In this document: positions 56,554-64,000 of the stretch, one piece after another | How positions within the stretch are numbered: the stretch's first letter is position 1 | Layout: the number at the start of each line of letters is the position of its first letter | NCBI GenBank assembly: GCA_035610365.1 | Contig: CM069432.1 | Span: forward strand, 16,120,001 to 16,184,000 | DNA length: 64,000 bases | Direction: 5' to 3' | DNA from: Aquatica leii | Lineage: Eukaryota; Arthropoda; Insecta; Coleoptera; Lampyridae | Notes under the pieces: generated by a model | What the model saw: only the letters and a program-made list of their open reading frames with translations | What the model was told of the DNA's origin: nothing | Database searches by the model: none | Position numbers and translations under genes: made by a program

Positions 56554-57627
56554 ATGGCAAACCCACCTTTCAATTATCAATTATTCAAAATAGAATTAGA
56601 TACGATACCGTTATTTGATGGTAAAGATACTCAAATAAATGCTTTTTGTTTAACATGTGAAAATATATACACACGTTACCAAAATATACCCGAAGTACAA
56701 ACCGTAATTAGAGCCGCAATATTTTCTAAATTTAGAGGTAGAGCTTCAGAAATTTTGTCACCACGCGACGATTTATCTGATTGGCCCCAAATTAAAAACG
56801 CGATAATCGAACACTTTTCGGATGCTAGAGATTTAGAACAATTAACAGTTGAGTTTAATAATATTAGAATTAATAAATCGGAAAATTTAGTTGAATACGG
56901 ACATAGGTTAAGAACCTCTTTAGACAAATTAATAGCAAAATTAAATTTATCAGAATTAACGAATAAATCGATTAGGCAAGAAATTCCTATTGCTAACGTT
57001 TTAGATAGATTTTTAGTTACAATCCCGTGCCAAATAGCAATGCAAATTCGTTCAAGAAAACCTAATACTTTAGAACAAGCTATAACATATGCTCTAGATG
57101 AATTAAATTTTGTACAAAGATCAAATCAATCACACGTAAATTCATTTAATACACACAGTAAAATATTTTAAAGACAACCACAAACGAATCCAGTTTCAGA
57201 AAATATTTCTAATTATAAAAACTTAAATCAACCACCCCAACCACAAATTAATCAATTTTTAACAAATGCTTCTAATCATAGATTTTCAAATCAAACTTAT
57301 CGACCCCAATTCCAACAAAACCAATTTTAATTTAAACAATTTCATAAACCACCTTCAAATGTGTTTAAATCTAACCAAAACATTAACTTGCCAAAACCCA
57401 CTCCAATGTCAGGAATTTCGAGTATAAAAAATTATTTTCACGAAATTAATCCCGAATCCGTGATTTTTAATGAAGAAACTAATCAGTATTACGCCCCTGT
57501 CAATTTAGAACAATTTGACCAAATTAACCTCGAAAAAATTACAAATGACGAAATAATTAACGAATATGACGAAACTGAACCGGAGGTAAATTTTTTAGAA
57601 ACTTCCTTAACAACCGAATCAAGCTGA
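56554..57627 (+). pseudogene. Errantivirus gag with two stops
   Basis: The first in-frame ATG is at 56554 (MANPPFNYQLFKIELDTIPL); the frame is open from 56458. It is one continuous reading frame to 57627, interrupted by TAA at 57169-57171 and about 57328-57330. The core contains GRASEILSPRDDLSDWPQIK and NKSENLVEYGHRLRTSLDKL, typical of errantiviral gag, which lacks CCHC knuckles in many members; none is seen here. Forms the particle core. Confidence 0.82.
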
Positions 57628-57674
57628 CACAACACTTACCCTACATTAAATTAAATAACCCACCTTTAAAAATT

Positions 57675-58061
57675 TTGATTGATACAGGTAGTGAAATTAG
57701 TATTATTGACCCTAGAATAATTTCAAAATATTACCCAAATTCTACTAAACCAGTAAATATAAAAATAAATACCGCAAATGGAATTACTACAATGAAAACT
57801 TTGGCAATCGTACCATGTTTTGATGAATTTAAAGCTTCAGGAAATTTTAAATTCATTGTCTTAAATTTTCACGAATTTTTCGACGCATTAATAGGTATCC
57901 GTGATTTAAAGAAATTAAAATTTAATATTGATCTACAAAATAATCAACTTACGCTAGTAGATAATAACAATTTTACATTATATTACGACAAACCGGTAAA
58001 AATTAACATTCCACCCAGAACTAAACAAATTATGACATTATCATACGCTAAACCTAATTAA
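57675..58061 (+). pseudogene. Errantivirus protease
   Basis: Starts within LKILIDTGSEISIIDPRIIS; the DTG active site and flanking hydrophobic residues are intact. It continues with the flap-like NTANGITTMK and LIGIRDLKKL (the second conserved patch). Ends at TAA 58059-58061, a few bases before the next open frame. Cuts the Gag-Pol chain in the family. Confidence 0.85.
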
Positions 58062-58064
58062 GAC

Positions 58065-59198
58065 ATGTTTATACCCGAAATCGAAATAGACGAAGTAAAA
58101 ATAAGTGAAGGAATATACAACGTATACAATGGAAACGTAAATTTAGTAATAAAAAATCCAACAAACTCAGATAAAGAAATACATCTTAGTGACTTAAATG
58201 AAGAAAGAATTGACCCAAATGACCTACAACCATTTTGCTTCTCGCAAGAAACACAATTAAAAAACCTAAACAATTTAATCAGAATGGACCACATGAATTC
58301 TGAAGAACGACGAATGATAATTAAAGTTTGTAGAAAAAACATCGACATTTTTAAAACACCAGAAGAAAAATTAACGGCAACGCCCCTAGTAAAACACAAA
58401 ATCAACACAAAAGACGAGGAAACCATATTTTTAAGTTCTTATAGGACATCTTTTACAAATAAAGAAAAAATCAGAAGACACGGAGAAGAAATGTTAGAGC
58501 AAGGAATAATCCGACCAAGTATTTCACCCTGGGGATTTCCAGTACATTTAGTTAACAAGAAGACAGACGCATCAGGAATAAAAAAACTAGAATGGTAGTA
58601 GACTACAGACAATTAAATGCCAAAACAATGGACGATAGATACCCGTTACCAAACATTGAGGATATTTTAGATAAATTAGGAAGAGCTCAGTATTTCAGTG
58701 TATTAGACTTAACTTCAGGATATCACCAAATTGAAATGGAAAACGTATCAAAACAGAAAACTGCATTCAACACCGAGTTTGTACATTTTGAATTTAATCG
58801 CATGCCCTTTGGACTAAAAAACGCACCAGCGACCTTTCAAAGAATGATGAATAATGTATTTAGTGAATTAATAAACACACAGTGCCTTGTTTATTTAGAC
58901 ATTATCATTTTTTCACCAAATTTAGAAGAACACCGGAAATCGTTAGAAAAAGTATTTCAGAAATTACAACTACATAATCTTAAACTACAACTAGACAAAT
59001 GTGAATTTTGTAAACGCGAAACAGGAATTTTTAGGACATGTAATCACCAAAGATGGAATTAAACCTAACCCATTAAAAATCGAAGCAATCAAAAACTTTC
59101 CAATACCACGAAATCAAAAAGAAATCAAAGGATTTTTAGGACAATTGGATATTACCGTAAATTTATTAAGGACTTTGCCAAAATCACACGTCCTTTGA
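58065..59198 (+). pseudogene. Errantivirus reverse transcriptase, inactive
   Basis: Three overlapping frames: 58065-58598 (fingers; [20 protein letters not shown]), 58592-59062 ([56 protein letters not shown]) and 59001-59198 (thumb; [15 protein letters not shown]). The catalytic box reads [11 protein letters not shown]: one of the two Asp of YLDD is missing, apparently as a 3-base loss. Frameshifts lie near 58595 and 59025. Cannot be active. Confidence 0.9.
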
Positions 59199-59219
59199 CA
59201 AAAAAGACTAAAGAAAAAT

Positions 59220-59954
59220 ACAGATATTAAAATTGACGATGAGTTTATAGAAACAATAAATAAGTGTAAAACGCTTTTAGTAAACGACCCAATTCTAAAA
59301 TACCCGGACATGAACAAACAATTTACTTTAACGACAGATGCCTCTAACGAAGCAATCGGAGCCGTACTAACTCAAGAAAATCACCCTATCGCATATGGAT
59401 CAAGAACGCTTAACGACGCAGAAAAAAAATACAGTACAACAGAAAAAGAACTTTTGGCAATAGGATGGCCAACCAAACATTTTAGAACCTACTTATATAG
59501 AAACCATTTTCTCATTGAAACGGATCACAAACCTCTCACATGGCTATTTTCATTAAAAGAAGCTAATTCAAAACTAACAAGATGGAAACTTAAATTGATG
59601 GAATATAACTGCTATGTAAAATACAAAAAAGGAAAAGAAAATTATGTTGCAGACGCATTATCAAGACCACCAAAAGAGATCTACACAAACGAAATAGACT
59701 TCGATACGTTAATTGCAAACGCAGATGGTCCCACAGATGCAGATATAGCAGAACTAGACGAAATTCTTAAAAACGTACCACACCAAGACGACAACGATAC
59801 AGTTCACACATCAACAGGAGAAATAGAAATTAACATCCCTTACAACGAATCATCGTTAAATACAGCAAAAAAACAAATTATATTTGACACCCATCAGAGT
59901 ACTTCAGACGCGATAATAAAAAATATAAACTTATTTGGAAACACAAAGAAATGA
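59220..59954 (+). pseudogene. Errantivirus RNase H
   Basis: From about 59225 DEFIETINKCKTLLVNDPIL leads into TLTTDASNEAIGAVLTQE (catalytic Asp), KKYSTTEKELLAIGW (catalytic Glu) and FLIETDHKPLTWLFSL (Asp). The tether KGKENYVADALSRPP follows. The 214-residue frame 59310-59954 is intact and all catalytic residues are present; it is out of frame with the RT before it. Confidence 0.88.
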
Positions 59955-60062
59955 ATTTATTGTAATTTACCTTTCGGATATAGTGACACTCAAATTTTAA
60001 ATACCTTAAAGGAAATAATACAACCAAATACAAACACTAGTATTTATTTCAAAAAACATAAC

Positions 60063-61106
60063 ATGGAAAGAGACATTCTTAGAATATTAAGAGACAATTG
60101 TAACGACAATGTCAAACTAAATATCACTAATAAACTTTTAGAAGATATAGAGGAACCAACCAAACAAACAAAATTCATACAATATTACCACACTGGCAAA
60201 ACAAAACATAGAGGAATAAATGAAACTTACAATTCGCTCAAACAATTATATTATTGGCCAAATATGGAAATAGAAGTAACAAAATACATTAATAATTGCG
60301 AAATATGTAACCTGTCTAAAATAGACCGTAATCCACAAAAATTACCCGTGGCACTAACACCAACCCCCGATAAACCCTTTCAAACAGTACATTCAGATTT
60401 GCTATTTATTAACCGAAAAATAATTTTAACCATAATTTTCGCATTCTCAAAATATGCACAGGCTTATTTACTTCCCGATAGAAACTCAAAAACCATTTTA
60501 GAACACTTAACATTATTTATGTCACACCATGGCATATTTTCAAAATTAATTACAGATAACGACCCTTCCTTCTGTAATAATTTAATATCCGAATTTCTGA
60601 ATACCCATAAAATCAAACATCATAAAACTTGCACGGAAAACTCAAAATCAAACGGAATTGCAGAAAGATTTAATTCTACATTAATTGAATCACTGAGAGT
60701 ATCAAACATGAAAAAATCAAACTAATCATTTGAAACCCAGTTGAACATGGCAGTAATAGCGTACAATAACAGCATCCATACGACAACAAAATTTACACCT
60801 TTCCAAATTATTAACGGAAACAAAAGAAATATTCTACTTTTTGACAAAACTACGAATAAAATCACTGAAGATTACATCAACGACAGAAACAAAACCATGA
60901 ATCTTATTAACCAGCACGTAAAAGAAAATATAAAAAAATCCAAAGAGAAAGTACAAGAAAAACAACCAAAACATTCGATAGAAAAAAATGTTCCAGGACA
61001 AGTTGTATTTTTTAGAAGAAACGCTCAAAGAAATAAATTAACACCCTATGCAAACAAAATAAAGCTACAAGATGTAACCGACAAAACTATCACATTCAAA
61101 AATTAA
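60063..61106 (+). pseudogene. Errantivirus integrase
   Basis: 60063-60725 has the HHCC zinc domain (YYHTGKTKHRGINETY ... INNCEICNLS) and the DDE triad VHSDLLFI, ITDNDPSFCNN, NGIAERFNST. A TAA at 60723-60725 ends it; the same chain resumes from 60741 (NMAVIAYNNSIHTTTKFTPF) with the C-terminal domain to 61106. Pol is cut by stops before 60063 (59954-60063) and at 60725. Confidence 0.88.
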
Positions 61107-61170
61107 AAAAATACGATCACAAAACTTAAAAGAGATTTAGTAAAAAGGTCTAAAAAATATATGTTGTTGC

Positions 61171-61172
61171 AG
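61171..61172 (+). promoter_or_regulatory. Candidate splice acceptor for env mRNA
   Basis: TGTTGTTGCAG lies 8 bases before the env ATG at 61180. Errantiviral env is made from a spliced RNA; the donor could be near 56379. Confidence 0.5.
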
Positions 61173-61179
61173 GACGAAG

Positions 61180-62838
61180 ATGATAATCCTTATGATCCTG
61201 GCCCTAGCACTAGCAAACGAAGAAATCCAAATTAAAGAAGTTAACAATTATTTATTACCGTTAGAATTAGGAAAAGCTTATAATCATTTATTTAATCATA
61301 AATTAGTTTTTACGTTATCCCTTAAAGATTTAAATTCATTAATTATGAAATTAACTAAACAACACGAACTCATTTCAAATAAATTTAGAGAAATTCACCA
61401 TGGTAAGCAACTTGAAACCAACATTTCAGAACACGACGCTAATGTCATAAAGTTACTCAAACAAGCAGACAAACAAATCCAAAATATTTTTACAAAAGTC
61501 ACTAACTTTATAACTTCTAGTAGAAACAAAAGATCCCCTTTCAATTTTATTGGTAAAACAGCTAACTGGCTATTCGGAGTAATGAACGACGACGAAAGAC
61601 AGGAAATTTACAGAGCTTTAAACATATTAAAAGAAAATCAAAATAACGTTAAAAATAATATTAATGATAAAACAACCCTGTTGCAAAACATGTTGAATCA
61701 GATCGAAACCTTAATTATGAATACTAATAATGATATAGAATTAATTGAAAAACGCCTAAATTATATCAATAGTGAAATCTCATTTTTTAACCAATACTTG
61801 TAATACTTGAAACCTTATTTACCTTAGAGAATAATGTTAAAGAAGTAGAAAATTTTGTAAACGATTTACAACAATCAATTATATTAGGTTTTAGAAATCA
61901 ATTTTGCCTTATTCGCAAATAAATAGTGAATTAAATCACCTCGAAAAATTGTATCCAAATGGTGTTATAAATTTAATAAACAATCATTATTATTATTCGA
62001 TTCTTAGGGTAAAAATTGGACTAGATGCCGAAAGAATTGTAATATCGGTAGAGTTTCCCATAGTGGAGGATACGATTCTAACATTGTATCAAATTGTTAA
62101 AGTACCTCATTTCCAAACCTACGTATTAGAACAATGTGATTTCTTAGCATGGTCCTACAATAAATCAACTTGTGTATTAAATTTATAATTAAAAGCAGTG
62201 TTAATGAACAAATTAGTGACAAGTGTGTGAATAACATTTAAAAAAATAGTGTCTATAATTGTACAATAGTTAAAGTAGAAGAAATCGTTACCGAACTTAA
62301 ACCATTAAACGATGCCAACTACTTGTTAATAACGGAAAAGACCAATTTAATTAAATACGAGTGTAAAACAAAAGGTACATTTAACGTACACAAAAATACT
62401 TTAATAAAATTACACTTAAATTGTTCCATCGAATTTGACAATAAAGTGTACACCAATCGTAAGGACCAAATATATAAAGAAATGAATTTACCCAATATTT
62501 CAGAAATAAATTTTAAAAATATTATTGTTAATTATAAAAGTTTTAAATTAAGTAAAACTAAAGATAAAAATCTTAAAAAGCAAATTATGCAAGAAACATT
62601 AGTACAGTTAAAGGAAATACCATTATCAATTCAATTTTCTCACTACTTACTGATTTTTCTTGTAATAATAATAGTTGTCTTTGTATTGTATAAGTATAGA
62701 ATTAAGATTAGAAATAAATGTAAAATAAACAGGTCGACTTCCTCTTTACCTAACAATGAAAAGCCTGAAGACAGTCTTTTAACTCGCCCCGGAAGAGTTA
62801 TATTCAAGGACTTGCAGACGTCGCAAGAGATAATCTAA
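61180..62838 (+). pseudogene. Errantivirus env glycoprotein, broken
   Basis: ATG at 61180 gives a short hydrophobic signal peptide (MIILMILALALA). A furin-type RNKR site lies at about 61528, followed by SPFNFIGKTANWLFGVM, resembling the fusion-peptide region shared with baculovirus F-type envelope proteins. The first frame ends at TAA 61801-61803. Further pieces are 61904-62188 (Cys-containing ectodomain) and 62323-62838, with a membrane anchor YLLIFLVIIIVVFVLYKYRI at about 62646 and a short cytoplasmic tail. Frame changes lie near 61800-61900 and stops between 62188 and 62323. In the family it mediates membrane fusion; this copy cannot make the full chain. Confidence 0.88.
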
Positions 62839-62994
62839 CTATTTCCTTTTAGATAAAATAGTTTATAAATACTGTAATTATGAATCAAAATAAGAGACTA
62901 GTTTTTGCTACAATGTAACAACGTTGATAAAATTATTGTTCAAATAAAAATAAAAATTTTTGAAAACAAATTATTTGATAATTCAAATAAAACT
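62796..62994 (+). repeat. Errantivirus 3' LTR
   Basis: Second LTR copy, directly after the env reading frame region. Followed by the target copy TCCA and PLE-2 sequence. Confidence 0.93.
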
Positions 62995-64000
62995 TCCAAT
63001 TATACTAACATACTTCATAACTTAGTTATTAATTCTATCAATCACAACTGGACAAAAATACAAAAACATACATTAATACAAAAAAATGAATTTATTATTA
63101 CTATAAACTTAATATTAAACTCAACCATTTTTACTTATAAAAATTCAATTTACAAACAAATTTAAGGTTTAGCAATGCGTCAAAGCGGATTTAGTAAATG
63201 GTGATCAAGAAAATATAATACTTAATAACTCTCGTAATACTACTTTTTATCAAAGATATGTCGATGATATTTTAATCATATTACATAAAAATGAAGTTTT
63301 AAATGTTCTAAAAATGTTCAATAATATTCAACCATTATTAAAATTTACTCATGAATTAGAGAAAAACAATAAAATAAATTTTCTAGATTTAACAATAATC
63401 CATAATACCAATGGAACTATCGACACCAATTGGTATAAAAAAGATATCAAAACAGATAAATAATTTAGTAGACCGTGCAATAAATTTATCTTCAAAAAAA
63501 TTTCATCTTAGTAATATTAATATTATTGAAAACATACTAATTAATCACAATTACCCAATTAATTTTATAAACAAAAACATAAAATCACGTTTAAAAAAAT
63601 TGATTACATCAAAGAACAATTCATAGAAACAACAATTAATTTACAACCCAATTGTTTAGGAAATGAATTTAATAACAATCTAGTTAACAAAAAATTTTAC
63701 CTTAGTTTACCATATGTCGAAAATTTTTTAGAAAAATTAAAAAAACTTCTCAATAACTACAATTTTACAATTTCATTTAAAAACACTAATACTTTAAAAA
63801 CAACATTTTTTACAAAATTAAAAGATCCTACCCCTTTACTTTTTCAATCTAATGTGATTTACAGTATATAATGCTTGTCTTGTCCGAATATGTCTATTGG
63901 ACAAACTAAACAGTTACTAAAGAAACCTTTGCAACAACATAAAAACTCTGTAAAAAATTACTACACAACTAAAACCAATAAGAAAACAGCATTAGTGGAA
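62995..64000 (+). mobile_element. PLE-2, 3' part (continues past window)
   Basis: Resumes the sequence interrupted at 55820: NLVINSINHNWT (63015), RYVDDILIILHKN (63255, YxDD intact), KINFLDLTIIHNTNG, then the GIY-YIG part VIYSI*CLSCPNMSIGQTKQ (about 63855, with a TAA in place of a Trp-like codon and SIG in place of YIG). About 90 bases near 63170 show a broken AMRQS region where AMGQP is expected. Confidence 0.85.

Larger units (their letters stand above)
55820..62994 (+). mobile_element. Errantivirus-like endogenous retrovirus (17.6/297 type)
   Basis: About 7.2 kb with gag, pro, pol and env in retroviral order between ~200-bp LTRs that begin AGTTATATTC and end AAATAAAACT. The target copies are CCCA (55816-55819) and TCCA (62995-62998), probably one 4-bp duplication with a single change; PLE-1 shows the empty site. 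The PBS and an env with a furin-type site identify an insect errantivirus (Metaviridae). It is inactive: stops in gag, frameshifts in pol and env, and a lost catalytic Asp in RT. Confidence 0.93.

Overview
This window is AT-rich insect nuclear DNA, possibly from a beetle-like genome. The evidence is the transposon mix (TTAA-flanked piggyBac, TA-flanked pogo/Tigger, a DD41D mariner, a FLYWCH-type MULE, a Helitron, Penelope-like elements, several Ty3/gypsy LTR elements and an env-bearing errantivirus) and a few spliced-looking exons with GT/AG borders. Species cannot be named from sequence alone. Most recognisable coding sequence belongs to mobile elements, often one inside another. Nearly all copies carry stops or frameshifts.

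Layout: 1-2173 is a DD41D (rosa-type) mariner with TIRs of about 355 bp. 3387-12167 is a decayed minus-strand gypsy element (gypsy-1) whose 1.4 kb 5' LTR holds a pogo-type element (9241-11926). 12778-18893 is a much younger minus-strand gypsy element (gypsy-2) with nearly identical 481-bp LTRs and a long pol frame. 18894-22155 is mostly non-coding, with a possible two-exon secreted-peptide gene near 21.0-21.3 kb. 22160-24493 is a piggyBac. 25.0-28.3 kb is a second, decayed piggyBac split by a MULE whose ends are inverted arrays of a 15-bp repeat (Foldback-like). 29.0-30.0 kb is an eroded gypsy pol. 31-38.4 kb holds exon-like segments of at least one minus-strand host gene and a non-autonomous Helitron (36735-37421). 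38757-41034 is a Penelope-like element with RT and GIY-YIG domains and a 12-bp target duplication. 41663-45070 is an LTR element that keeps gag and protease but no reverse transcriptase. 47066-47527 is a palindromic MITE.

48.5-53.5 kb is a minus-strand Penelope-like element interrupted by a second pogo element (50542-53320). 54.9-64.0 kb is another Penelope-like element, starting with a foldback and interrupted by a complete-length but defective errantivirus (55820-62994) with gag, pro, pol, env and two ~200-bp LTRs. The nesting gives an order of events: Penelope, gypsy-1 and the second piggyBac inserted first; the pogo elements, MULE and errantivirus inserted into them later.

I found no rRNA, tRNA or CRISPR array. 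The observations most worth following are the Foldback-like FLYWCH MULE, the gag-protease-only LTR element, the hammerhead-like motifs in the Penelope termini, the errantivirus lacking one catalytic Asp in RT, and the unassigned host exons.
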